From: Pseudothermotoga sp.
GTDB taxonomy: Bacteria; Thermotogota; Thermotogae; Thermotogales; DSM-5069
Direction of reading: 5' to 3'
NCBI GenBank assembly: GCA_003510135.1
Contig: DOKY01000021.1
Coordinates: 1 to 64,000, forward strand
DNA: 64,000 nucleotides
Positions 24,774 through 33,636 of this stretch are shown piece by piece. The translations under genes were made by a program, and so were the position numbers. Within the stretch, counting starts at the first letter, position 1. Every line of letters starts with the position of its first letter. The notes beneath the pieces are model-generated. The model saw only the letters and a list, made by a program, of their open reading frames with translations, ran no database searches and had not been told where the DNA came from.

Positions 24774-25429
24774 AGCTCGTCATCATAGGTGGACAGAAGA
24801 TCGCTTATTACTTGGCACGAATGATGATTTCAAAAGGTTATCACGTGTACATAGTGAACAAAGACCCACGCGCTTGCGAGAGCCTCGCCAAGAACCTTTC
24901 AGCGGTTGTCATCTTAGGTGATGGGAGCAAGAAGAGCGTGCTCGATCAGCTCGATCTCAGCGGTGAGGATCTGGTCGTGTTGCTGACGAACACGGATCGA
25001 GACAACCTCATAATATCCCAAATGCTTCGACACTATTACGGAGTAGAGCGCATAGTCACGCTCGTCAACGATCCGGAAGACATAGAGATCTTTCATCGTC
25101 TCGGTGTGAAAGCAGCGGTGAGCCCGACAAACCTGTTGTTGCAGACGATCCAGGGTCTTTTGCTCGTCGATGAGATGGAGGAGTTTTCACCCGTTGAGGA
25201 AGGAAGACTTGTTTTCTTGCGTCTCGAGATACCCAGAACTTCGCCCTCGGCTGGCAAGAAGTTGAAGGATATACCACTACCGACCAACTGTGTCATCGGT
25301 GCGATCATCAGAAACAATGCAGTCGTGATACCGCGTGGGGAAACGGAACTGCTGGCCGAGGACAGGGTCATGGTGCTCTGTGAACCAGCAGTTCAATCCC
25401 AAGTGATAAAATTGCTCGTCGGTGAGTGA
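24770..25429 (+). CDS. trkA: TrkA-family potassium-uptake regulatory subunit (TrkA-N + TrkA-C)
   Basis: A 219-residue RCK protein starting at TTG 24770, overlapping the shorter trkA by four bases. Residues 1-120 are TrkA-N, with the glycine motif degenerate as IGGQKIAYYLARM (GGxKxA rather than GxGxxG), possibly altering nucleotide binding. Residues 135-219 are the TrkA-C ligand domain (AGKKLKDIPLPTNCVIGAI, ETELLAEDRVMVLCE). With the short RCK partner it could form a mixed gating ring for TrkH. Confidence 0.9.
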   Translation: MKLVIIGGQKIAYYLARMMISKGYHVYIVNKDPRACESLAKNLSAVVILGDGSKKSVLDQLDLSGEDLVVLLTNTDRDNLIISQMLRHYYGVERIVTLVNDPEDIEIFHRLGVKAAVSPTNLLLQTIQGLLLVDEMEEFSPVEEGRLVFLRLEIPRTSPSAGKKLKDIPLPTNCVIGAIIRNNAVVIPRGETELLAEDRVMVLCEPAVQSQVIKLLVGE

Positions 25430-25430
25430 G

Positions 25431-26912
25431 ATGACATCTTCGACGCACGAATACAGCGTAGTATTTCGCACAGTGGGCCGACTCTTGAAGTTCTTTTCTT
25501 TGGTTCTCCTCGTTCCTCTCGTCTGGATCTTCGAAGAAACAAGCGTCACTCAAGGTTTGATATCCTTTGTGTTGCCCTCCCTAGTTTCTTTCACGGCCGG
25601 CGTGGTGGTGGATCGTTTATCTAAGAATGAAAAGGAAGAGGTCATAACGGTCAAAGAAGGAGCGCTGATCGTAACCATTTCCTGGACAACGGTCATCGTG
25701 ATCTCCGCATTGCCTTACATGATCTACGGGCTTCTGAACTTCTCCCAGGCGATCTTCGAGGCAACGAGCGGGTGGACTACCACGGGTCTAACGATGTTTC
25801 GAGACGTTGAAAGCCTGCCCAAGCCAATCCTGTTCTGGAGAAGCTTTACCCAGTACCTCGGGGGGGCCGGTTTTGCCGTCATCATGATGAGCACAATCAT
25901 AGGTCCAACAGGTTTGGGTTTTTACCAAGCAGAAGGTCGTGTCGACAACATCGCGCCAAACATAAGACATTCGACCAGACTCATAGTCACTTACTATCTT
26001 CTCTACGCTGCGTTCGGAACGATCGCCTTGAAGTTCACAGGTCTGAGCTTCTTCGACGCACTGAACCATTCCTTTACAGCGCTTGCCACGGGCGGATTTT
26101 CGACCAGAAACAACAGCATCGCATCTTTCAACAACCTGGCAGCGGAGCTGATACTGATGTTTCTCATGTTCCTCGGAGCCTTGGGATTTGGAATTCACCA
26201 TGTCTTCTGGAGTAGAGATTGGCATGCGCTGAAGAAGAACAGTGAGCCCAAGCAGATGCTGATACTCATTTTCCTGGGCACGGTGTGTGTGTCTCTTGCT
26301 GGTGTTGGGAAAGTTTTCTCAACGTTGTCGGACGGCCTGAGACATGCGATCTTTCAGGTGGTTTCAGCACTCACTGGAACAGGTTTTTCAACCGTCGATC
26401 TGAAGTCATGGACAGTTTTTCCCACAGGCTTTTTCGTTCTGATAGTGTTCATGTTGCTCGGTGGTTGCATGGACTCAACGTCCGGTGGTATAAAGCAGTA
26501 CAGGCTCTCCGTGCTCATCAAGGTGTTCAAGATCTCACTCAGAAGGTTTCTGTTACCCAAGAGTTCCGTTGTCTACGTTGAGATCTGGAAAGGCTCTGCC
26601 AAAAAGTATCTCGATCCTCAACTGATCAAGGAAGCATTTCTGACCAGCGCAGTCTACGTTATTTCCCACGCTGTGGGAACGATCATCCTCACCCTCTTCG
26701 GTTACACTTTAGAAGAAGCCATGTTCGAATTCGCTTCTGCCCTCGCGGGTGTTGGACTTTCGTGTGGAATCACATCATCGACCATGCCACTCGGTGCGAT
26801 GTGGACGCTGACAATTGGGATGTTCATGGGAAGGCTTGAGTTCCTCGTGGTCGTGTACGCACTTGCGAAGATCTTTACGAACCTGTTCGGATCATTTTCG
26901 GAAAAGGCTTGA
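25431..26912 (+). CDS. trkH: TrkH/KtrB-family potassium transporter pore subunit
   Basis: A 493-residue membrane protein with the four M1-P-M2 repeats of the SKT family. Filter-like sequences are TSGWTTTGLTMF, ALATGGFSTRNN, SALTGTGFSTVD and SALAGVGLSCGIT. ATG 25431 is preferred because GGTGA ends five bases upstream; GTG 25422 lacks such a site. It imports K+ under control of the two RCK proteins just upstream. Its 3' end overlaps the convergent beta-propeller gene by 21 bases, the same arrangement as the TrkH remnant near 63.5 kb. Confidence 0.95.
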   Translation: MTSSTHEYSVVFRTVGRLLKFFSLVLLVPLVWIFEETSVTQGLISFVLPSLVSFTAGVVVDRLSKNEKEEVITVKEGALIVTISWTTVIVISALPYMIYGLLNFSQAIFEATSGWTTTGLTMFRDVESLPKPILFWRSFTQYLGGAGFAVIMMSTIIGPTGLGFYQAEGRVDNIAPNIRHSTRLIVTYYLLYAAFGTIALKFTGLSFFDALNHSFTALATGGFSTRNNSIASFNNLAAELILMFLMFLGALGFGIHHVFWSRDWHALKKNSEPKQMLILIFLGTVCVSLAGVGKVFSTLSDGLRHAIFQVVSALTGTGFSTVDLKSWTVFPTGFFVLIVFMLLGGCMDSTSGGIKQYRLSVLIKVFKISLRRFLLPKSSVVYVEIWKGSAKKYLDPQLIKEAFLTSAVYVISHAVGTIILTLFGYTLEEAMFEFASALAGVGLSCGITSSTMPLGAMWTLTIGMFMGRLEFLVVVYALAKIFTNLFGSFSEKA

Positions 26913-28823
26913 GTTCGCCGCGTCTTTGAGATACATTGGCCAACCTGTTGTCGGTGAACTCTTCAACTTGTAAAGGATTATTCTATCTTCTGCCATCAGG
27001 GCCAGCAAACCCGAGTCAGACAACTTTATCCTGCCGGTTGTCGGAACTGGTAAAGACTCCTCCAAGAGGATTGAACCATCTTTCGCCGAGAGCAGATACA
27101 ACTTTTCACCGGCGGCGATCAAACCGGCCTGTGTCAAAACAATGGTTCTCACGGAAAGATTTTCCCTCAACCAGATCGTCCTGCCAGAAAAATCCAGCGC
27201 ATGAATGTTTCCTGAAGTGTCACAGAGATACAGAGTTTCGCCATCACTGACTGCCTGCAGCAATTCTGCGTTCTCGAAATGTTGTGTCCATCTTGTCCTT
27301 CCGTCTTTGATCTGCAGGCACCAAACTGATCTTTGAGTGACTACAAAGACCTGTTCGCTCGTCACGACGATCTCTGCCGACTTTGTCGATTCTGTGATCG
27401 ATGACCAGATCTCTTTTCCAGAAAAGTCCACAAGATGCAGTATTCCAAGCCAGTCGAGAACGAGCACCCCATAATCCTCATGAACGGCAGGGGAACACAC
27501 GAACCAACCTGCAAGGCGTACTTTGATCGGGCCTTCGCTCTTTCGTGAGTCAAATATGTACAGGGTTCCGTCGTCGTCAGCGGCGATAAAACCGTAAGGA
27601 GTTTTCGCCGCAGCCAAAGAGATGGACGAATCGGTGCCTATCCTGGCTATTCTGTCAGTGATCACACAGATGTTTTTGTCCCAGGAACCCAGTACGATGG
27701 ACCCATCATCCATGACAACTGGATCTGCAGTGAGTATGAACGCCACCTTTGTTGAGTGAATCTTGAGAGTATCTGGATCCACTCTGAGTAAGTTGCCATC
27801 CAGAGTGGACAAATAAAGCTCCCTGCTGATCGCCGGGGTCGTACTCACTTTCTGCGGCAACTTCACCTCTCCAAGGAAGCTCAAAAGTTTCTCTTCTTCG
27901 TGTTTCTCTTGACGGCCTGCCTCTTTGCTGCTCGTTTGAACCTCTGCAACGGTAGTCATCCTCAACAAATCCGTCTGGCTCACACCCACCCACTTCACGT
28001 TTGCTGCGATAGTATGGAAAAGCTTGATTGAGCTTGGAAGCACGCTTGCAACCACGATTGCACCTTTGCCGGTGACAATGTAGAGATAGTCGCTGTAATT
28101 GGTGATCGAAACTGCCGAAATGTTCAGCCTGTCGATGACGGACAGATCTGCCCTCGAGAGCATCAGGACGGATTTATCATCCAGCAACACGACGAGATTG
28201 TTTTTCACGGAGAAGATCTGCTGAAAGCTCAAAGCAAATTTGTGCTTCGACTCGAGTACGGGCGCGCCCCCAGAAATGTTCATGACGTAGAATTCTTTCT
28301 TTGTCGAAAACATTAGATAGCTTCCGACAACCTGTGCGCTGGTGATGGGATCCGGCGATGAGATCTCCCAGAGTCGTCTGAGATTTCGGTCGAATGCGAC
28401 GATTTTTCCCCCCAAGAGGGCGATTAAAAGATTCGAATAAGCACTGATTCCGGACAACCTCTCGTTCAACGTGTAAGAAGCCTTGAGGTTTAGGTTCCTG
28501 TCGAACACACTGATCGAATAATCATGTACAACGTAGAGGTCCTCCAGAAGAACGGCGTCGATAATCCTGCGGTTCAGTTCGATCGTGCTGACTGGTCGTA
28601 AATTCAGATCGAAAGCCTCGATTCTCATCGTGCCCAGCACGTAGACGCGGTTGTCGCTGGACAGGACTTTCACAGCGCTGGGAACATCGATTGACCCCGA
28701 TTTGACCGGTATGAGGGGGACAGAGACATCGTAGAGCTCGATTGTTCCTTCCTTTACAACAAACAAAGTTGCAGAAAGGACCAGCTGTGAAAAAAACAGC
28801 AGCACGATCAGAACATGTTTCAC
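26892..28823 (-). CDS. Secreted PQQ-like beta-propeller protein (copy 1)
   Basis: A 643-residue protein with a signal peptide (KHVLIVLLFFSQLVLSATLF). It has many short repeats of the WD/PQQ-like propeller kind, such as LYIFDSRK, LVDFSGKEIWSS and IHALDFSGRTIWLRENL. A low-complexity charged linker (near residues 305-318) suggests two propellers. The C-terminus TTGWPMYLKDAANSSL resembles the GWPMxxxDxxxT tail seen at the ends of such proteins. Binding partner unknown. It is followed downstream by the 3' end of trkH and preceded by the MFS gene. A divergent homologue with the same neighbours lies at 61541-63478. Confidence 0.85.
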   Translation of the reverse strand: MKHVLIVLLFFSQLVLSATLFVVKEGTIELYDVSVPLIPVKSGSIDVPSAVKVLSSDNRVYVLGTMRIEAFDLNLRPVSTIELNRRIIDAVLLEDLYVVHDYSISVFDRNLNLKASYTLNERLSGISAYSNLLIALLGGKIVAFDRNLRRLWEISSPDPITSAQVVGSYLMFSTKKEFYVMNISGGAPVLESKHKFALSFQQIFSVKNNLVVLLDDKSVLMLSRADLSVIDRLNISAVSITNYSDYLYIVTGKGAIVVASVLPSSIKLFHTIAANVKWVGVSQTDLLRMTTVAEVQTSSKEAGRQEKHEEEKLLSFLGEVKLPQKVSTTPAISRELYLSTLDGNLLRVDPDTLKIHSTKVAFILTADPVVMDDGSIVLGSWDKNICVITDRIARIGTDSSISLAAAKTPYGFIAADDDGTLYIFDSRKSEGPIKVRLAGWFVCSPAVHEDYGVLVLDWLGILHLVDFSGKEIWSSITESTKSAEIVVTSEQVFVVTQRSVWCLQIKDGRTRWTQHFENAELLQAVSDGETLYLCDTSGNIHALDFSGRTIWLRENLSVRTIVLTQAGLIAAGEKLYLLSAKDGSILLEESLPVPTTGRIKLSDSGLLALMAEDRIILYKLKSSPTTGWPMYLKDAANSSLFRK

Positions 28824-28839
28824 ACGTCACACCTCAGTT

Positions 28840-29991
28840 CTATGATACCAACTTTTCAAGACGTTTCTTGAACCACCAGGTCAGCAACGCGTTCAACCCA
28901 TAGAACAACGTGCTGATTAACAGGAGTCGGGTGTAATCCTTTGGACCTTCAACGATCCAACCGTACAGATAAGCCGCCAATGCGCGTGAGGAGTTGTTCA
29001 ACAGATTACCAAACCCGTTGGCTGACATGATTATCTGTTCAGGAAGGTTGCTGAACACCAGCACCGTGAGGGATGGGTTCACCATGTTCATCAGCATGAA
29101 CCTCACAACGTAAAGGCCGGCGAACGCTATCAAATTTCTCGTGAACGAGAGTGAAAACATGAGAGGCACCACGGCTGTGTAACATGTCAAGAGAACTCTG
29201 AGCGTACCGAATCTCTTTTGCAGAGCACCACTGCTGAAACTTCCCAGAGCTGTCATCAGCTGCGCCAGGGCCATGATCAGACCGACATGACCTAGCGGTA
29301 GGCCGAAAAGATCGTAGAACATCAGGTTGCTGAAGTTCAGAAAGAGGCCTGCCCCAAAGCCAACCAGGACGTTTGAAAGAACGTAATAGGTGAGGACGCG
29401 CTTCTGGACGGAATCCAGCGAAAAACCCTTCAAAAGAGGAGAAACATTCCTGACACTACCAATCTTTTGGATCAGAAACGCTGAGCACAGTTGCAAACTT
29501 GCGGCGAACAGGAGACTGAAAGAATAACCGAAACTGTCGGCCATGATTCCACCGAGAATGTTTCCCAAAACGCTTGCCGTCATCGAAATCGAAAACTGAG
29601 AACCGAACACCGAATATCTTTTCTTCAGTTCCGTTTTTGCCAGAAGGGATGCCGTGAAAGCCATGCCCGACAGGCTCGAAACGGCGCCGGAAACGAAGGC
29701 GAGAAGAATTTGTGCAGGAAAGGTCAGAATGACAGCCCTCAGGATCATCAAGGTACCGGTCAGGAGACTTGAGACAAACAGGATTCTTCGCTTCTCGAAC
29801 TCGCTCAAGGCTATGGCAAGGATCAATCCAAAGACGGCGCTTCCCCAGAGACTGCTGGATACAATGGCACTTATCTGCGCGTTTGTGAAGTCTTGCCTGC
29901 GCATGTACAGGTTGAAGATTATCCCGTATGCCTGCCCGGCGAAACCCGTCAGGAACGCAAAGCTGTAGAAGATATATCTCGATTTGCCCAC
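28840..29991 (-). CDS. Major facilitator superfamily transporter (copy 1)
   Basis: A 383-residue membrane protein with about eleven to twelve hydrophobic segments. Landmarks are FLTGFAGQAYGIIFNLYMRR at the N-terminus, LGNILGGIMADSFG mid-chain and VRFMLMNMVNPSLTVLVFSNLP. It is clearly homologous to the protein at 60364-61506. Substrate unknown. The start GTG 29991 has no Shine-Dalgarno sequence, and a TATAAT box ends only eight bases upstream, which hints at a leaderless transcript. It is followed by the beta-propeller gene after 16 bases. Confidence 0.88.
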   Translation of the reverse strand: MGKSRYIFYSFAFLTGFAGQAYGIIFNLYMRRQDFTNAQISAIVSSSLWGSAVFGLILAIALSEFEKRRILFVSSLLTGTLMILRAVILTFPAQILLAFVSGAVSSLSGMAFTASLLAKTELKKRYSVFGSQFSISMTASVLGNILGGIMADSFGYSFSLLFAASLQLCSAFLIQKIGSVRNVSPLLKGFSLDSVQKRVLTYYVLSNVLVGFGAGLFLNFSNLMFYDLFGLPLGHVGLIMALAQLMTALGSFSSGALQKRFGTLRVLLTCYTAVVPLMFSLSFTRNLIAFAGLYVVRFMLMNMVNPSLTVLVFSNLPEQIIMSANGFGNLLNNSSRALAAYLYGWIVEGPKDYTRLLLISTLFYGLNALLTWWFKKRLEKLVS

Positions 29992-30067
29992 AATTGCTGA
30001 TTATATGTTCTCGGGTGTAAACTGCCGCACACGTGATCGTTAAGGAACTTGTTTTTTGGAAAATCGC

Positions 30068-30096
30068 TTGACTCAATCAATGAAGGGGCGTAGAAT
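30068..30096 (+). promoter_or_regulatory. Promoter of araR
   Basis: TTGACT (30068-30073), a 17-base spacer and TAGAAT (30091-30096) form a good sigma-A promoter. Transcription would start near 30103, just before the AraR-type operator at 30109-30121, which suits autorepression. Confidence 0.78.
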
Positions 30097-30108
30097 AGGA
30101 TCGGAATT

Positions 30109-30121
30109 AAACGTACGTACA
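30109..30121. promoter_or_regulatory. AraR-type operator 1 (core ACGTACGTAC)
   Basis: The 13 bases AAACGTACGTACA contain the self-complementary core GTACGTAC that characterises Bacillus AraR operators (TTGTACGTACAA). The same 13 bases recur at 31200-31212. Its place directly after the araR promoter implies repression by blocking early transcription. Confidence 0.75.
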
Positions 30122-30131
30122 TAGGGAGGCG

Positions 30132-31193
30132 TTGCTTATCGCACCGAAGTACAGACTCATCGAACAGTTTTTGCTCTCACAGATAAAATCTGGAAAGTAC
30201 GGGCCCGGCACGAAATTGCCTACCGAGCAAGAACTTATGGAGAAGTTCGGAGCGAGCAGGGAAACCGTGAGAAAGGCTCTGGATCGCCTCGTGGTGAGAG
30301 GCATCATAATCAGAAAACCGGGCGTGGGATCTTTTGTCAATTCGGAAAGGGCCAATCACCTGGTTGGCATAATCGTTCAGCAGATCACCAGTTACATATT
30401 TCCCTATGTTGTCTTTGGGGCGGAGGACTATCTGTTCAGAAATGGATACAAGTTGCTGCTCGGTAACGCCTCAGAGGATCCCTCTCGAGAAAAGCAGATC
30501 ATAGAGGAGTGGGTGGAATCCGGTGTCACAGGCTTGATAGTGGATCCTGTTTACAGCGCCACAAGACGCTGCAACAGAGACTACATCAAATCGCTTGTCA
30601 AACAGGCCATCAAGGTGGTTTTGGTACACACGGACTGGAACATACAGGAAGCGGGCTGTGTGGTACTGGATGATGCATACGGAGGAACAAAGGCTGCGGA
30701 GGTCTTTCATCAGTATGGGCACAAAAGGGTGGCGGTGCTCTACAAATCGATACACCTGCCAGGTTTTGTTAGAGCGATGAGCTTCATTCAACGAGCGCGT
30801 GAGCTTGGTTTCGAGAAGATCTACGAAAAGTCTTTCAACGTATCAGAGTTCACGGGCGTGCCGATGCAGATGGCATACGAACTTCTCACGATGCCCAAAC
30901 AACTTCGACCGACCGCGGTTTTCTGCTACAACGACGCAACTGCTCTGCAGTTACAGCTGGTTGCAAAGAGATTGGGCATAAACATTCCTGAAGATCTGTC
31001 CGTTATAGGTTTCGACGATGCGCCGATAGGCGATTTCAGAGACATGCTCACCACCTTCGCCCATCCCAAGGAAGACGTCGGAAGAAAGGCCGCCGAGATA
31101 CTTTTGAAGATGCTTTCTGGCGGAGAAGCAGAAAAATGTGTTCTTCAACCGGAGTTCATTGAAAGATCGTCGGTGGCAGCTCCACACAGTTAA
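30132..31193 (+). CDS. araR: AraR-type arabinose repressor (GntR DNA-binding domain + LacI-type sugar domain)
   Basis: A 353-residue regulator. Residues 1-72 form a GntR winged helix (LPTEQELMEKFGASRETVRK, LVVRGIIIRKPGVGSFVN). Residues 80-353 are a LacI/PBP1-like ligand domain (YGGTKAAEVFHQYGHKRVAVL, IPEDLSVIGFDDAPIG). This chimera is diagnostic of AraR, which releases its operators on binding arabinose. Its neighbours encode arabinose uptake and catabolism, and two identical operator cores flank it. The start is probably TTG 30132, with GGGAGG unusually close, two bases before it. Confidence 0.93.
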   Translation: MLIAPKYRLIEQFLLSQIKSGKYGPGTKLPTEQELMEKFGASRETVRKALDRLVVRGIIIRKPGVGSFVNSERANHLVGIIVQQITSYIFPYVVFGAEDYLFRNGYKLLLGNASEDPSREKQIIEEWVESGVTGLIVDPVYSATRRCNRDYIKSLVKQAIKVVLVHTDWNIQEAGCVVLDDAYGGTKAAEVFHQYGHKRVAVLYKSIHLPGFVRAMSFIQRARELGFEKIYEKSFNVSEFTGVPMQMAYELLTMPKQLRPTAVFCYNDATALQLQLVAKRLGINIPEDLSVIGFDDAPIGDFRDMLTTFAHPKEDVGRKAAEILLKMLSGGEAEKCVLQPEFIERSSVAAPHS

Positions 31194-31199
31194 AGAGTG

Positions 31200-31212
31200 A
31201 AACGTACGTACA
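31200..31212. promoter_or_regulatory. AraR-type operator 2 (core ACGTACGTAC)
   Basis: AAACGTACGTACA is identical to operator 1. Its right side continues as AAT, matching the GTACGTACAAAT half of the Bacillus AraR consensus. It lies seven bases after the araR stop and about 67 bases upstream of the -35 box of the arabinose operon. Repression from here would need looping, perhaps with operator 1 about 1.1 kb away, or a second site downstream. Confidence 0.72.
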
Positions 31213-31279
31213 AATATCCTGCCAGTTCTGCTTTTAGGTGCTGCTTGAATGTGGCTTTAGATGCTTGCTTCTTAAGATC

Positions 31280-31308
31280 TTGACATCGTCACGATAAGGG
31301 TTTATAAT
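31280..31308 (+). promoter_or_regulatory. Consensus promoter of the arabinose transport/catabolism operon
   Basis: TTGACA (31280-31285), a 17-base spacer and TATAAT (31303-31308) are a perfect consensus sigma-A promoter. Start of transcription near 31315 would leave a leader of about 75 bases. Within it, around 31323-31338, lies a loose AraR-like sequence (ATTGACCGTACCTAA). Confidence 0.88.
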
Positions 31309-31390
31309 GATGCCGTAAAGAAATTGACCGTACCTAAGACGAGAATTGTGGCCGTAGGGGGCTTCAACTCTGCCGAAGGAGGGGTGTCTC

Positions 31391-32707
31391 ATGGTGCGGA
31401 AGTTTCTTGCGATTGTCCTAGTCCTGTTGGTCGTGGCAGTTTTCGGAGCTGTGAAGATCTCTGTTCTGTGCTCTCCCGACAACGCAGATGCTCTGAAGTG
31501 GCTTGCGGGCGAGTTCATGAAACAGAATCCAGACATTCAAGTCGAGATCGTGCCACTGTCCTGGGAGGTTCTCTATCCAAAACTGTTGCAGGATCTGAGA
31601 TCCCAGGCCGGCTCGTTCGAAGCGTTCACCTACGACGTCATGACGACAGGCGCGGTTTCCTTTGGACTTGAGGACCTTGGAGAGTTCATGAAGAAGTATG
31701 CAAGCTTGTTGCCGGCCGACTTCGACATCGACGATTTCATACCACAGGTTCTCGAGGAATCCGGCAAATGGCAGGGCAAGTTGATCGGTCTACCTTTCTA
31801 CAACAACACGATGCTGTTCTACTACCGTAGGGACCTCTTCGAAGATCCGAAACTGAAGCAGGCGTTCAAGGAGAAATACGGTAGGGAATTGACTCTGCCA
31901 GTCACCTGGGAAGAAGTCAAAGAGATAGCTGAATTCTTCACGAAGAAGTTCAACAAGAACTCTCCGACAGAATACGGAATCGCACTCATGTTCCCGAGAA
32001 CCCACACTTTGTTCTACATGTACCTGCTGTTCTTTGGTGAGTACAGAAACGCACCACTCGGTATCATGAAACACGGTGCAGCGGATCTTGAGTACGGTGA
32101 GTACTTCACCGCAGATCACAAGCCAGCGTTCAACAGCGAGGAAGGTTTGAAGGCTCTCGAGATGATGAAAAAACTCATGCCTTACAGCCCGGACCCGCTC
32201 GGATCGGATTACGGTGAAACGATCGAGTACTTCAACCAGGGTCTCGTTGCGATGGTGCCTCAGTGGACTGGACCATACTTGATCTTCAAATCAACGATTG
32301 GAACGGACAAAGTTGGCATCATACCGATGCCCGGCAGGTCCGTGAGCGGTCAGTGGGCACTTGCCATCAACAAGTTCATACCCGAAGACAAGAAGGTTGC
32401 GGCGTTCAAGTTCATAACCTTCGCAACCAGTAAATGGGCAGACAAACAGAAGTTCCTCAGGTTCGCTGTTGCACCTGCGAGGATGTCGACGCTCAAAGAC
32501 CCAGAGGTCAGAGCGGCTGACCCAAGGGTTCCAGCACTGGAAGTCACCTATGTATCTCAGACTCACAGACCGAGAATTCCTGAGGAACCACGTCTGGAAG
32601 ACATAACGGTCGAAACGTTCTCGAAGATACTCGCTGGAACTTTGCCACTCTCTATGGACACGTTGAACGACCTAGCCAAGAAGTGGCAAGAAGTACTTGG
32701 GAAGTGA
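31391..32707 (+). CDS. Arabinose/arabinoside-binding protein of an ABC transporter (family 1)
   Basis: A 438-residue secreted binding protein with a signal peptide (RKFLAIVLVLLVVAVFGAVK) and no lipobox. It has family-1 patterns such as DALKWLAGEFMKQNPDIQVE and GLVAMVPQWTGPYLIF. It is the first structural gene after the consensus promoter and AraR operator, equivalent in position to the AraR-controlled binding protein of T. maritima. The ligand is inferred to be arabinose or arabino-oligosaccharides from context. ATG 31391 follows GGAGGGG. A strong hairpin separates it from the permease genes. Confidence 0.88.
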   Translation: MVRKFLAIVLVLLVVAVFGAVKISVLCSPDNADALKWLAGEFMKQNPDIQVEIVPLSWEVLYPKLLQDLRSQAGSFEAFTYDVMTTGAVSFGLEDLGEFMKKYASLLPADFDIDDFIPQVLEESGKWQGKLIGLPFYNNTMLFYYRRDLFEDPKLKQAFKEKYGRELTLPVTWEEVKEIAEFFTKKFNKNSPTEYGIALMFPRTHTLFYMYLLFFGEYRNAPLGIMKHGAADLEYGEYFTADHKPAFNSEEGLKALEMMKKLMPYSPDPLGSDYGETIEYFNQGLVAMVPQWTGPYLIFKSTIGTDKVGIIPMPGRSVSGQWALAINKFIPEDKKVAAFKFITFATSKWADKQKFLRFAVAPARMSTLKDPEVRAADPRVPALEVTYVSQTHRPRIPEEPRLEDITVETFSKILAGTLPLSMDTLNDLAKKWQEVLGK

Positions 32708-32717
32708 AGGGGGTGAA

Positions 32718-32738
32718 GAGGGGGCGCTGAGCCCCCTC
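32718..32738 (+). terminator. Intercistronic hairpin after the arabinose binding-protein gene
   Basis: GAGGGGGC (32718-32725) and GCCCCCTC (32731-32738) form a perfect 8-bp stem with a GCTGA loop. Only ATTTG follows, so it is at most a partial terminator. It lies eight bases before the permease start codon. Confidence 0.75.
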
Positions 32739-32745
32739 ATTTGTA

Positions 32746-33636
32746 ATGAAGAACAAGAGATTGGTCCCTTGGCTGATGGTTCTGCCAGTGTTGGTCCTTT
32801 TTCTTTCTATGACCATTTATCCCTTCGCCTTCATGATATGGTCTTCTTTCAGGCAATACGATCTTTCGAAAGGTGCGGAAACACGTTTCATAGGTCTTGC
32901 GAACTACTTTCAGATATTTTCAGACAGTACGGCGATCGAATCCTTCAAGTTTACAGCCAAGCTTCTGGCTGTTGCCGTGCCAACCGAGCTTTTGCTCGGA
33001 ATAGGCATCGCCTTTCTCATCAGAGGAGTGCGCGGAGAGAAAATCATACGCTCTTCTTTGTTGGTACCGATGATGGTTCCCGCCGCAGTCTCAGGTGTGG
33101 CCTGGAAGATGCTCTACAACTACGCGTTCGGTCCTGTGAACTGGTTCCTCTCACTCTTTGGAATTTCGAAAATATCCTGGCTAGGTGATATGAACTACGC
33201 TCAGCTGGGAATCATTCTCATCGATGTCTGGCAGTGGACACCCTTCGTATTTCTCATGATCTATGCAGGCCTTCAATCCGTGCCTCAAGACTTGATAGAT
33301 GCGGCGAGAGTTGATGGTGCCGACTGGGGAAGGGTCTTTCTCCATGTGGAATTTCCGCTGCTTCGACCTTTGATACTCGTAGCTCTGGTACTGAGAATAA
33401 TTGACTGTCTCAAGACTTTCGATATCGTCTTCATGACAACGTGGGGTGGACCCGGTGCCGCGACGCACACGTACAGTTTCTACGTTTACAAGGTCGGTAT
33501 TTCGTTCGGCTGGAACATCGGATACGCCTCTGCGCTAAGCGTTTTGCTTTTGCTGGTGAGCATGTTGCTCGTGAACATCGTGTTCAGACTGGTGAGAATG
33601 AGACAGCAGCTTGGTTTCGGAGGTGAAGAAAGATGA
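32746..33636 (+). CDS. Arabinose ABC transporter permease, MalF type
   Basis: A 296-residue CUT1 permease with six hydrophobic segments and the EAA loop IDAARVDGADWGRVFLHVEF (near residues 184-203). ATG 32746 gives a normal N-terminus (MKNKRLVPWLMVLPVLVLFL), but no Shine-Dalgarno sequence is visible. The eight bases before it directly follow the intercistronic hairpin, so low or coupled translation is possible. It overlaps the second permease by four bases. No ATPase gene lies in the operon. Confidence 0.93.
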   Translation: MKNKRLVPWLMVLPVLVLFLSMTIYPFAFMIWSSFRQYDLSKGAETRFIGLANYFQIFSDSTAIESFKFTAKLLAVAVPTELLLGIGIAFLIRGVRGEKIIRSSLLVPMMVPAAVSGVAWKMLYNYAFGPVNWFLSLFGISKISWLGDMNYAQLGIILIDVWQWTPFVFLMIYAGLQSVPQDLIDAARVDGADWGRVFLHVEFPLLRPLILVALVLRIIDCLKTFDIVFMTTWGGPGAATHTYSFYVYKVGISFGWNIGYASALSVLLLLVSMLLVNIVFRLVRMRQQLGFGGEER

